Shown here piece after piece: positions 41,123 to 49,152 of a stretch of DNA of 64,000 nucleotides (position 1 is the first letter of the stretch; each line of letters opens with the position of its first letter). The stretch covers positions 1 through 64,000 of the forward strand of contig DASZIT010000022.1 in assembly GCA_035948855.1 (NCBI GenBank), in the 5' to 3' direction. The DNA is from DASZIT01 sp035948855. GTDB lineage: Bacteria; Actinomycetota; Acidimicrobiia; Acidimicrobiales; RAAP-2. Both the position numbers and the translations under genes were made by a program. The notes under the pieces were generated by a model. The model ran no database searches. It was not told the DNA's origin and worked only from the letters and a program-made list of their open reading frames with translations.

Positions 41123-41806
41123 GTGGTCACTCCCAAGTCGTCCGGCCGGGCGATGCCCAACCGTCGCGCACCGGGGAGCCAGGCTGCACAGCCTGCCACG
41201 GAACCACCTGATCGGACGGTCACCGAGCGGCGGCGCCTGGTGGCCGTGGACGGACATATCGGGACCGGGGAGGTGGCCCGGGCCGGGCTTGGCGATCCGG
41301 CGCCGACGGTCCGGGCCACTGCGCTGGGCGCGCTCGAGCGGCGGGGAGCCCTGCTGGTCGCCGATGTGGTGGCGGCGTTGGCCGACCCCGAACCCTCGGT
41401 GCGCCGCCGGGCCTGCGAACTCGCCGCCGGCTTTCCCGACCTGGATCTCTCGTCATCGTTGGCCGATCCCGACCCGTCGGTTGTCGAGATGGCCGCCTGG
41501 GCCCTGGGTGAACAGGGGTCGTCGGGCGCGGTGCCCGCGCTGAGCGCGGTGGCGGCGATGGCGTCCGGCCATCGGGAGCCCCTGTGCCGGGAGGCGGCGG
41601 TGGCCGCCCTGGGCGCCATCGGGGATCCGGCCGGCCTGGCCGCGGTGCTCGCTGCCCTGGACGACAAGCCGGCCATCCGGCGCCGGGCGGCGGTGGCGCT
41701 CGCGGCTTTTTCCGGGCCCGACGTCGAGGCCGCCCTCCGTCGGTGCCTCGAAGACCGTGACTGGCAGGTGCGCCAGGTCGCCGAGGACCTGCTGGCGGTG
41801 GACTGA
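41123..41806 (+). CDS. HEAT-repeat protein
   Basis: About 227 residues of consecutive HEAT/PBS-lyase-type helical repeats: ARAGLGDPAPTVRATALGAL, VAALADPEPSVRRRACELA, LADPDPSVVEMAAWALGEQG, AAVAALGAIGDPAGLAAVLA, and CLEDRDWQVRQVAEDLLAV. Such repeats act as protein-binding scaffolds. The frame is open far upstream, but that stretch lies antisense to the Lon-like and DivIVA genes. GTG 41123 is chosen on the -10-like box; ATG 41153 is the alternative. Confidence 0.75.
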   Translation: MVTPKSSGRAMPNRRAPGSQAAQPATEPPDRTVTERRRLVAVDGHIGTGEVARAGLGDPAPTVRATALGALERRGALLVADVVAALADPEPSVRRRACELAAGFPDLDLSSSLADPDPSVVEMAAWALGEQGSSGAVPALSAVAAMASGHREPLCREAAVAALGAIGDPAGLAAVLAALDDKPAIRRRAAVALAAFSGPDVEAALRRCLEDRDWQVRQVAEDLLAVD

Positions 41807-41821
41807 GCCGGTCAGCGCCCC

Positions 41822-42826
41822 TTAGGAATCGGCCTCGGCGAAGATGTGGCGCATCCGGTCGAACGAATCGAGGCACATCCCCGCCCCCTGGACCACGCAC
41901 TCGAGCGGGGTGGGGACCAGGTGCACCGGCACCTCGGTCTCGTCGGACAGGCGGTTGGCCAGGCCGCGGAGCATGGCCCCACCGCCCACCAGATAGATCC
42001 CCTGGAAGATGATGTCCTGGGCCAGCTCGGGCGGGGCCTCACCCAGGCACTCGACCACGGTGGCCAGGATCAGGTCGATCTGCTCGCGGATGGCGAACCG
42101 GATCTCCTCGGGCGAGAGCACCACGACCTTGGGCAGCCCGGTGGCGACCTCCCGCCCCCGGACCTCGGCCTTCACCTCGTTCTTGTAGGGAAGCGCCGAT
42201 CCGATGGCCAGCTTGAGCTCCTCGGCGGTGCGTTCCCCGATGGCGACGTCGTATTCGCGCCGCACGTAGCTCTGAATGGCGGCGTCGAGATCGAATCCGC
42301 CACAGCGGATGGCCCGGGAGGTGACCAGCCCCCCCAGGGAGATGACCGCGGTCTCCGAGGTGCCCCCGCCCACGTCGACCACCATGTTCCCCATGGGCTC
42401 GTGGGTGGCGAGACCGGCACCGATGGCGGCGGCCATCGGCTGCTCGATCAGATAGGCCGATGACGCCCCGGCATGGCGGGCCGCCATCTTCACCGCTCGC
42501 CGCTCCACCGAGGTGATCGCCGAGGGGACGCAGATCAGCACCCGGGGCCGGGTGAGCTTGGTCACCCCGGCCCGGCGCAACAGCAGCCGGATCATCCGCT
42601 CGGTGATGTCGAAGTCGGTGATGGCCCCCTCGCGCAGTGGGCGGACGGCGACGATGTAGCCCGGAGTCCGCCCGATCATGTGCCAGGCCTCGTTCCCGAC
42701 GGCCAGGACGTCCCGGGTCCGGGTGTTGAGCGCGATGACCGTCGGTTGGTTGAGGACAATGCCCCGGCCCTTGGCGTAGACGAGGGTATTGGCCGTGCCG
42801 AGGTCGATTGCAAGGTCACGGGCCAC
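41822..42826 (-). CDS. mreB: MreB/Mbl rod-shape actin homologue
   Basis: 334 residues of the MreB family. Phosphate 1 loop IDLGTANTLVYAKG, connect 1 region SAITSVERRAVKMAARHAGA, phosphate 2 VVDVGGGTSETAVISLGGLV, adenosine motif GIYLVGGGAMLRGLANRL. It should form membrane-bound filaments guiding lateral wall synthesis. mreC, mreD and rodA are not adjacent. GTG 42826 has TACGAT at 6 nt. Confidence 0.95.
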   Translation of the reverse strand: MARDLAIDLGTANTLVYAKGRGIVLNQPTVIALNTRTRDVLAVGNEAWHMIGRTPGYIVAVRPLREGAITDFDITERMIRLLLRRAGVTKLTRPRVLICVPSAITSVERRAVKMAARHAGASSAYLIEQPMAAAIGAGLATHEPMGNMVVDVGGGTSETAVISLGGLVTSRAIRCGGFDLDAAIQSYVRREYDVAIGERTAEELKLAIGSALPYKNEVKAEVRGREVATGLPKVVVLSPEEIRFAIREQIDLILATVVECLGEAPPELAQDIIFQGIYLVGGGAMLRGLANRLSDETEVPVHLVPTPLECVVQGAGMCLDSFDRMRHIFAEADS

Positions 42827-42832
42827 CGGGCC

Positions 42833-42838
42833 ATCGTA
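42833..42838 (-). promoter_or_regulatory. -10 box of mreB
   Basis: Reverse-strand TACGAT ends 6 nt before GTG 42826; leaderless. Confidence 0.5.
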
Positions 42839-42924
42839 GGGCCAGCGCTTCCGCCGACGGTTGCGTTGACCTGGCGGACGGGGTTTCCGGGCGCAGGCGA
42901 CCTCCTATTCGTCAGGTTCGTCGC

Positions 42925-42930
42925 TAATCT
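42925..42930 (+). promoter_or_regulatory. -10 box of the HtrA-like pseudoprotease
   Basis: TAATCT ends 7 nt before GTG 42938. Confidence 0.45.
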
Positions 42931-42937
42931 CAGGTCG

Positions 42938-44248
42938 GTGAGTGGAGACACACCGGAGGACACGGGGATGGGCGCGGACGGCCCCGACCACGGTGACGGG
43001 TCCCAGGATCACATCCGGGGATGGATCTCCCCCGACGACCGCCTCTGGCGGCACCCGTCCGAGGCGGCATCGGCCAGGGAAGCCGCCGCCCACCGGGCCG
43101 CGGCCCCGGATCGAAACCGGCCCAGCCCTTGGATCGTGGGCGGTGCCGCGGTCTGCGTGGCCGGCGCCCTCCTCGCCTCCGGCCTGGTGCTGGCGACCTC
43201 GGGGGCGTCCCCGGACGCCACCGGCCCCGCCCCGGCCACCACCGCCTCCAGCCTGGCCGCGGAGACCGCCCCGCCCACCACCGAGCCCGGCACCGCCAAC
43301 CTGGCCGGCCTCACCCAGATGGACCGGACGGCGGTGACGGTTCGACCGTCGCTGGCGGCGCTGACCATTACCCGCCCGTCGGGAGTCTCGATGGCCACCG
43401 GGGTCATCGCCGAGTCGGGAGGCATCATCGCCACCACCGCCGCCGCCATCGCCGGGGCCCGGTCCATCGCCTTCGACGGGTCGGACGGCACCCGGACTCC
43501 GGCCGAGTTGGTGGGCAGCGATCCGGCATCGGGCATCGCCGTCCTCCGGGTGGCCTCCGATCTGCCGGTGGCCAATTTCGACAGCACCGATCCGGCCCCC
43601 GGTTCCACCATGATGGCGGTGGCCATGCATCCCGGTTCCGGGAGCGGCGCGGCCCCGCGTTCTTCGGTGTACGCCGGCGCGGTCCGCTCCTCGGGCACCG
43701 CGGTGGGGACGGCCAGTGCCGAGTCGGCCTTCAGTGTCACCACCGCCAACCTCCCGCTCGGGGCCCACGACAGCGGGTGTGCGTTGCTCAGCGGCCAGGG
43801 ACTGGTATCCGGACTCCTCGACTCCACCATGACCGACGGTGACACCACCATCGGTGTCTTCCTCCCGGCCGAGCTCGTCCTCGGCGTGACCCGCCAACTG
43901 GTGGCGGCCGGCTCCGTCGAGCGGGGATGGCTGGGCATCGAGGCCAGCGACGTCGTCGGGACCACCGGTGCCACCGTGACCGGCGACGCCCTTTCCGATG
44001 GGGCCACCCTCGACGCGGTCGACGCCCAGGGGGCGGCGGCCCAGGCCGGTCTGCAGATCGGCGACGTCATCGTCGGCATCGACGGGGGGGCGGTGCACTC
44101 CACCGCCGAGCTCCAGACCCGTCTCTACGCCGACCTCCCGGGCACCACGGTGATGGTCGCCGTCGAGCGGTCGGGAACGCTCGGCACCACCACCGCGGTG
44201 TTGACCTCCTATCAGGGCAACGCATCGGACGCCGTTTCCTCCCCGTAG
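42938..44248 (+). CDS. HtrA-like PDZ pseudoprotease
   Basis: 436 residues: a cytoplasmic tail containing WISPDDRLWRHPSE, one membrane segment (about 65-87), a Thr/Ala-rich linker, a degenerate trypsin-like domain (about 130-310) and a C-terminal PDZ domain (AAAQAGLQIGDVIVGIDGGAV). Compared with the active HtrA at 45885, the catalytic His is Ala169 (TTAAAIAGA), the Asp is Gly199 (DPASGIAVL), and only the Ser region HDSGCALL (Ser279) remains. It should bind peptides but not cut them. Confidence 0.8.
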   Translation: MSGDTPEDTGMGADGPDHGDGSQDHIRGWISPDDRLWRHPSEAASAREAAAHRAAAPDRNRPSPWIVGGAAVCVAGALLASGLVLATSGASPDATGPAPATTASSLAAETAPPTTEPGTANLAGLTQMDRTAVTVRPSLAALTITRPSGVSMATGVIAESGGIIATTAAAIAGARSIAFDGSDGTRTPAELVGSDPASGIAVLRVASDLPVANFDSTDPAPGSTMMAVAMHPGSGSGAAPRSSVYAGAVRSSGTAVGTASAESAFSVTTANLPLGAHDSGCALLSGQGLVSGLLDSTMTDGDTTIGVFLPAELVLGVTRQLVAAGSVERGWLGIEASDVVGTTGATVTGDALSDGATLDAVDAQGAAAQAGLQIGDVIVGIDGGAVHSTAELQTRLYADLPGTTVMVAVERSGTLGTTTAVLTSYQGNASDAVSSP

Positions 44249-44251
44249 CAT
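44246..44251 (+). promoter_or_regulatory. -10 box of the DUF2342 gene
   Basis: TAGCAT ends 6 nt before ATG 44258; its TAG is the stop codon of the preceding pseudoprotease. Confidence 0.45.
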
Positions 44252-44257
44252 GAGTTG

Positions 44258-45502
44258 ATGGCACCAACTGAGTCGGGGGACACCGGGAACCCGTTCCAAT
44301 CCCTTCTCGGCGATCTGATGAACATGTTGGGCACCAACGCTCCCGACCAATGGGAGATGACCCGGTCGTTCGGGGTGAACGTGGCCACCGGCGGAACCCC
44401 GGAACCGAACGTGGAGCCCATCGAGCGGATCCGGCTCGAGGAGTTGGCCCGGGTGGCCGAGCTCCACGTGATCGAGGCCACCGGCATGCCCGTCTCCCAC
44501 GACGGCCGGCGGTTGAACTATCTCCCCGTCGGCCGCGGCGACTGGACGCTCCGGGCGCTCGACGCCTGGAAGCCGGTGCTGTCGGCCATGGCCCCGACCA
44601 TGCCCACCACCCCGTCGGGGACGCCGGGCAGCTCCGACCTCGAGGGCCCGGTCGGGGAGGACCCGTTGGGCGGCCTGGGTGATCTGCTCGGCAAGTGGGC
44701 GGTGGTCATCGGGCCGATGTTCTTCGGACTCCAGCTGGGATCGGTGGTCGGTCACCTGTCCCATCGGGCCCTGGGCCAGTACGCGCTGGCCCTCCCCTGG
44801 GCTCCGTCCGACGACTTGCTGATCGTGACCCGTAACGTCACCTCGTTCGCCGACGACTGGAGCATCCCCGTCGACGAAGCCTTGCTGTGGGTCTGCGCTC
44901 GGGAGCTGGCCTCCCATGCGGTGCTGTCGAGGCCGGAGGTCCGGGCCCGGATGGAGGAGTTGCTGGAGGCGCTGGCCGCCTCGGCCAGCAGCACCCAGCA
45001 GGGGCTGGCCGAACGGTTGGGGGGGTTGGGCGACACCACCGGTGGCTCGGGGATGGACCTCGAGTCCATCCAGGACCTGTTCGGCGACCCGGAGGCCCTC
45101 CTCGGAGACCTGCTCACCCCGGAGTTCCGGCGGTCATCGGACCAGCTCACCTCGCTGGCGGTGGTGATCGACGCCTACGCCGATCACATCGCCGATCAGG
45201 TGGGGCAGAAACTGGTGGGGTCCCACGCCCAGCTGGCCGAGGCCTGGTACCGGCGACGGATCGAGCGGGGCAAGGGGGAAGAGGCCGCCGGTGCGCTGTT
45301 CGGGCTCGATCTCGAGCAGGCCCAGGTCGACCGCGGGCGCGCCTTCATCGCCGGGGTGGTGGAGCGGGCCGGCGAGGAAGCCCTCGGGCGGCTGTGGTCG
45401 TCCACCCGCAACCTTCCGACCCCGCCGGAGGTGGACGCCCCGGGGCTGTGGCTCGAGCGGATCAGCCTGCCGGAACTCGACGGGCCGGAACCCCAGCCCT
45501 AG
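44258..45502 (+). CDS. DUF2342 family protein with altered metal-binding motif
   Basis: 414 residues of the actinobacterial DUF2342 (putative zinc-dependent hydrolase) family: NPFQSLLGDLMNML at the N-terminus, LGKWAVVIGPMFFGLQLGSVVGHLS, and a C-terminal LAEAWYRRRIERGKGEEAAGALFGLDL. Where family members carry HExxH, this protein reads ARELASHA (Arg215, Glu216, His220), which cannot form a standard HExxH site. A non-peptidase role is likely. Mycobacterium also has a DUF2342 gene close to UPF0182 and the Lon-like gene. Confidence 0.8.
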   Translation: MAPTESGDTGNPFQSLLGDLMNMLGTNAPDQWEMTRSFGVNVATGGTPEPNVEPIERIRLEELARVAELHVIEATGMPVSHDGRRLNYLPVGRGDWTLRALDAWKPVLSAMAPTMPTTPSGTPGSSDLEGPVGEDPLGGLGDLLGKWAVVIGPMFFGLQLGSVVGHLSHRALGQYALALPWAPSDDLLIVTRNVTSFADDWSIPVDEALLWVCARELASHAVLSRPEVRARMEELLEALAASASSTQQGLAERLGGLGDTTGGSGMDLESIQDLFGDPEALLGDLLTPEFRRSSDQLTSLAVVIDAYADHIADQVGQKLVGSHAQLAEAWYRRRIERGKGEEAAGALFGLDLEQAQVDRGRAFIAGVVERAGEEALGRLWSSTRNLPTPPEVDAPGLWLERISLPELDGPEPQP

Positions 45503-45510
45503 TCAGCCGG

Positions 45511-45849
45511 TCAGCCGCCGGTGGCGGGGGCCTCAGGCTCGGCCTCCGGCGGGACCACGGCCTCCTCGGGCACCCCGAGATCCCATTCGAGGGTGATGTT
45601 CTCCCGCTCGGCGTCGCGGATCACCCGCTCACGGTTGCGCCGGTACTGCGGATCGTGCGGAGGGAGCAGGACCAGCCGGGCCATGGTCCGATGGCGGAAC
45701 GCCTCGATCAGCTCGGGGTCCCCGAAGTCGGACTGGACCTCCCAGTGCGGGGCGACCGGTCCGAGGTAGACCACCCGCACATGGCCGACCGGCGGCTGGG
45801 GCTCCTCGCCCTCTTCCGGGGCGGTCTGTTCGTCGGTGACCGGGGTCAT
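45511..45849 (-). CDS. Hypothetical small protein
   Basis: 112 residues. A folded core of about 70 residues (VRVVYLGPVAPHWEVQSDFG, IEAFRHRTMARLVLLPPHDP) lies between a Glu/Pro-rich head and tail. There is no signal or membrane segment. ATG 45849 follows GGAGGAAC at 8 nt. It is convergent with the DUF2342 gene, and the htrA stop lies 36 bp upstream on the same strand. I do not recognise a family. Confidence 0.65.
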   Translation of the reverse strand: MTPVTDEQTAPEEGEEPQPPVGHVRVVYLGPVAPHWEVQSDFGDPELIEAFRHRTMARLVLLPPHDPQYRRNRERVIRDAERENITLEWDLGVPEEAVVPPEAEPEAPATGG

Positions 45850-45884
45850 GGTGGTGGTTCCTCCTCGAGATTGCGGAGGTCAGC

Positions 45885-47411
45885 CTAGCCCGCAGACGGA
45901 TTGGCTCCGAGCGTGACGCTGACCGTCATCTTGGTCGCGCCCCGGTAGAACCCCACGCTGACGTGGTCGCCCGGCTTCAACGGATGGATGGCGGCGGTCA
46001 GATTGTCCGCGGTCTGGATGGCGGTCCCGTTGAAGGAGACGATCACGTCGTTGTTCTGGAGTCCGGCCTTCTCCGCCGGGCTCCCCGACTGCACCGATTC
46101 CACCAGGGCGCCCGACGACGGGGTCAGGTGGTCCAGTTGCTGGAGGGCGGGCGTCACCGTGCCCACCGACACGCCCATGAAGGCGGAGTTGGCCACCGGG
46201 GTGGGTTGCGGGCTGGCATTCCCCGCCCCCCCGGGACCGCCCCGCCGCAACTCGGCCAGCCGGGGCTTGACCAGATCGATGGGGATGGCGAAGCCGATGT
46301 TCTGCGCCGGGGCATTGCCGGTACTGCTCGAGGCCACCGCGGTGTTCATGGCGATGACCTGGGCCTGGGCGTTGACCAGCGGGCCTCCGGAGTTCCCCGG
46401 GTTGATGGCCGCGTCGGTCTGCAGGAGCCCGGAGAGGTTCTCGGTCTGCCCGCTGTCGTTCTGGGCGGACAGCGAGCGGTTGAGCGCGGAGACGATCCCC
46501 TCGGTGACGGTCGGCCCCCCGGCCAGGGCCAGCGCATTGCCGATGGCCAGCACCGAGTCGCCCACCTGGCTCTGGGCCGAGTCGCCCAGGGTGACGGTCG
46601 GAAGATTGGAGACGTTGTCGATCTGCACCAGGGCCAGGTCGTTGCCCGGATCGGTGCCGACCACATGGGCGGAGAGCTGCTTGGTCTGCCCGAACAGCGA
46701 GACGGTCACCGAGGTGGCCCCGGTGACCACGTGGTCGTTGGTCAACACCTCCCCCTGGGGGGTGAGGATCATCCCGGTCCCCGCCGCCTGGACGAAGTCG
46801 CCGGAGGAACCCCCGCTCTGGATCGACTGACTGTCGATGGACACCACCGCGGGTTCGACGGTGGCCAGGATGGCCTGGACGTCCTTGGCCGGCGGCAGAA
46901 CGCTCCGGTTCGGGAAGTACTGCTTGATGATGGTCTGCTGGGTCCCGATCCCCACCGTGGCCCCGATCACCGAACCGACCGCCGCCGCCAACACCGCGGT
47001 CACGATGACCACCAGCAGCCAATTGCGACGGGTCAGGGAGTGGCGGACCACCCGGGCCGGGGGGAAGGGCTGGGGATAGCCGTAGGGATAGGCGCCGCCG
47101 GGGGGGCCGTAGCCGCCGTAGACGGGATATCCCGGCGGCGGGCCGTAGTGGGGATAGGTGACCGGGTACACCGGGACGGCGTTCCCGGCGGGGGAGGGGC
47201 TCTCCGGATGTTCAGGGGCCGGCGGAGCCGGGGGTGGAGGTGGAACCGGGGGTGGCGGCGGAGCAGGGGGTGCAGAAAGTGGCGCCGATGGTACGCTCTG
47301 TGGTGACCCCTCACCTGCTCCGGGATCCTCCTGGGCGGCTTCCGCCCGCCCGGATTCCGACCCTTCATAAGAAGGTCCAGGTCCCGGATAAGAAAATTGT
47401 GAGGATTCCAT
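45885..47411 (-). CDS. HtrA/DegP-type serine protease with PDZ domain
   Basis: 508 residues. A long cytoplasmic Pro/Gly/Tyr-rich region (1-120) is followed by a membrane helix (about 131-154), a trypsin-like domain with the full triad His227 (LTNDHVV), Asp258 (GNDLAL) and Ser341 (NPGNSGGPL), and one PDZ domain (SPAEKAGLQNNDVIVSFNG). It is a membrane-anchored protein-quality-control protease of the extracytoplasmic space. ATG 47411 is chosen over a TTG two codons upstream. It is divergent from a whiB gene. Confidence 0.93.
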   Translation of the reverse strand: MESSQFSYPGPGPSYEGSESGRAEAAQEDPGAGEGSPQSVPSAPLSAPPAPPPPPVPPPPPAPPAPEHPESPSPAGNAVPVYPVTYPHYGPPPGYPVYGGYGPPGGAYPYGYPQPFPPARVVRHSLTRRNWLLVVIVTAVLAAAVGSVIGATVGIGTQQTIIKQYFPNRSVLPPAKDVQAILATVEPAVVSIDSQSIQSGGSSGDFVQAAGTGMILTPQGEVLTNDHVVTGATSVTVSLFGQTKQLSAHVVGTDPGNDLALVQIDNVSNLPTVTLGDSAQSQVGDSVLAIGNALALAGGPTVTEGIVSALNRSLSAQNDSGQTENLSGLLQTDAAINPGNSGGPLVNAQAQVIAMNTAVASSSTGNAPAQNIGFAIPIDLVKPRLAELRRGGPGGAGNASPQPTPVANSAFMGVSVGTVTPALQQLDHLTPSSGALVESVQSGSPAEKAGLQNNDVIVSFNGTAIQTADNLTAAIHPLKPGDHVSVGFYRGATKMTVSVTLGANPSAG

Positions 47412-47535
47412 CAACAATTACCCGTTTCGTACCGTAGAACAAGTAGGGATGGGACAATAGCTGTGTAACGGATGGCGGCGACGGTGCGCAAACTCGAATC
47501 GGCGCTCCTGAGACCGCCACCTCGGATCGGAGAGC

Positions 47536-47787
47536 ATGCAGATGGATACGACATGGATGAGCGAGGGCAAGTGCCGGGAACTCTCCCCCACGGTGTTTTT
47601 CCCCAGTGACGGCATCGGGGTCCAGGCGGCCCAGCGCATCTGTGCCGAATGCTCGGTCGCCGATGTCTGCCTGCAGTATGCCCTGGACGAGCGGGTCGAC
47701 CACGGGGTGTGGGGCGGGAAGTCCGAGCGCGAGCGTCGTCGGATTCTCCGTCGGCGGCGGCTGGGCCATACCGCGGTCCGGGTCTGA
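47536..47787 (+). CDS. WhiB-family iron-sulphur transcription factor (copy 1)
   Basis: 83 residues. Four cluster cysteines (GKCREL, then RICAECSVADVC), the turn GVWGG and the basic SERERRRILRRRR tail define a WhiB/Wbl protein that binds a 4Fe-4S cluster and acts with the primary sigma factor. ATG 47536 or ATG 47542, the latter with better spacing to GGAG, could be the start. The cluster should respond to oxygen or nitric oxide. Wbl proteins are actinobacterial. Confidence 0.93.
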   Translation: MQMDTTWMSEGKCRELSPTVFFPSDGIGVQAAQRICAECSVADVCLQYALDERVDHGVWGGKSERERRRILRRRRLGHTAVRV

Positions 47788-47827
47788 CCTGACCTGACCT
47801 GCACTCAGGGGCGGGCCGGAATTCCCA

Positions 47828-48691
47828 GTGCTCACCGAGTGCGTCGTCAACATCAGCGAGGGTCGTGACGTCGACCTCGTCCGGGAGATCGCCGATCAGG
47901 CCGGCACCACCCTGTTGGACGTCCACTCCGACCCTGAACACCATCGCTCGGTACTGACCCTCGGCGGCGAGGGCGACAACGTCGAGGCGGCGGTCCGATC
48001 GGTGGCGGAAACCGCGGTGCAGCAGATCGACCTTGGCGACCACGACGGGGTGCACCCCCGCCTCGGCGCCGTCGACGTGGTTCCCTTCGTCCCCCTCGAC
48101 CCGGCCGGAGCCATCGGCACCGCCGTCGAAGCCCGGAACCGGTTCGCGGCCTGGGCCGGTTCCACCCTCGAGCTCCCCTGCTTCCTCTACGGGCCGGAGC
48201 GCTCGCTGCCCGAGGTGCGCCGGGAGGCGTTCCGCACCCTGGATCCCGACACCGGCCCGTCCACCCCGCATCCGACCGCCGGGGCCACCGCGGTCGGGGC
48301 CCGGCCGCTACTGGTGGCCTACAACATCTGGATCACCGTACGCGAGGGGTCGGAGATCGACTCCGCCGCCGCGGTGGGACTGGCCCGGGGTATCGCCTCG
48401 TCGATCCGCAGCCCCACCCTCCGCAGCCTGGGCCTGGCGGTGGGGACCGGTGCCCAGGTCAGCTGCAATCTGATCGATCCGCACTCCGTCAGCCTGGCGG
48501 TGCTCTTCGACACCGTCACCCACCTCACCGAGGAGGCGGGCGGGGAGGTCGAGCGGGCCGAACTGGTCGGTCTGGTGCCGGGCGAGCTCCTCACCTCGGT
48601 ACCGCCCTACCGGTGGGCGGAACTCGACCTCAGCCAGGATCGCACCATCGAAGCCCGGCTCGAATCGGTAGGCGTCCCAGTCAGCTGGTGA
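47828..48691 (+). CDS. ftcD: Glutamate formimidoyltransferase (FTCD N-domain type)
   Basis: 287 residues: ECVVNISEGRDVDLVREIAD, HSDPEHHRSVLTLGG, GDHDGVHPRLGAVDVVPFVP and AYNIWITV. These match the formiminotransferase domain, which moves a formimino group from formiminoglutamate to tetrahydrofolate in histidine breakdown. No cyclodeaminase domain is fused and no hut genes are adjacent, so histidine catabolism or another folate C1 role is open. GTG 47828 is the start; the ribosome site is weak. metF and folD are further along the window. Confidence 0.88.
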   Translation: MLTECVVNISEGRDVDLVREIADQAGTTLLDVHSDPEHHRSVLTLGGEGDNVEAAVRSVAETAVQQIDLGDHDGVHPRLGAVDVVPFVPLDPAGAIGTAVEARNRFAAWAGSTLELPCFLYGPERSLPEVRREAFRTLDPDTGPSTPHPTAGATAVGARPLLVAYNIWITVREGSEIDSAAAVGLARGIASSIRSPTLRSLGLAVGTGAQVSCNLIDPHSVSLAVLFDTVTHLTEEAGGEVERAELVGLVPGELLTSVPPYRWAELDLSQDRTIEARLESVGVPVSW

Positions 48692-48698
48692 GTGTCGC

Positions 48699-48980
48699 TC
48701 AGGAGGCGTTGGCCACGGCCCGGCGCTGCATGGCCCGTTGTCGGCGGAGCCGGCGGCGCTCCCGCTCCGAGAGTCCCCCCCAGATACCGAACTTCTCGCC
48801 GTTGGCCAGGGCGTACTCCAGGCAGTCCTCCCGGACCACGCAGCCCCGGCAGACTTCCTTGGCCTCCCGGGTGGAGGCGCCCCGCTCGGGAAAGAACAGG
48901 TCAGGATCGACCCCCATGCAGTTGGCCCTGGTCTGCCAGCTGCGCTCCTGACGTCCGTACATCAAGGACACCACGTCCAT
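48699..48980 (-). CDS. WhiB-family iron-sulphur transcription factor (copy 2)
   Basis: 93 residues. Cluster cysteines are in RANCMGVDPDLFFPE, EVCRGCVVREDC; then EKFGIWGGLSERERRRLRRQR. The spacing CxxCxxxxxC is typical. ATG 48980 has GGGAGG at 7 nt; the extension to 49031 is unlikely. It resembles the WhiB1/WhiB2 type more than copy 1. It is convergent with the formimidoyltransferase gene, which is thus flanked by two Wbl genes. Confidence 0.93.
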   Translation of the reverse strand: MDVVSLMYGRQERSWQTRANCMGVDPDLFFPERGASTREAKEVCRGCVVREDCLEYALANGEKFGIWGGLSERERRRLRRQRAMQRRAVANAS

Positions 48981-49038
48981 GGGTGCGCCTCCCTCACCAC
49001 TTTTGTGCACCGGCTCACCGACGAACCGCATAGCACGT

Positions 49039-49050
49039 ATGTAACTACAT
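49039..49050. promoter_or_regulatory. Small dyad upstream of whiB copy 2
   Basis: ATGTA and TACAT flank a 2-nt spacer, 58 bp before the start codon in the 172-bp gap between whiB and the VWA gene. The AT-rich symmetry suggests a regulator site near the promoter. Confidence 0.3.
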
Positions 49051-49152
49051 TGGTGTCATCTTCCTCCATGCCGCGGGGAAACGCAAGGCGCAACTTGGAT
49101 TTCTGCCACCTATTGCCCTTGGTGGCCTGGGATTTCGACGCCCCGGCCGGGG

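Noticed and set aside
45885..47306. Long plus-strand frame opposite the htrA gene
   Set aside because: Typical high-GC antisense frame; the reverse-strand product has a complete catalytic triad and PDZ domain.
47784..47801. Three tandem copies of CTGAC after whiB copy 1
   Set aside because: Too short and simple to be more than a slippage product; no CRISPR or regulatory meaning.
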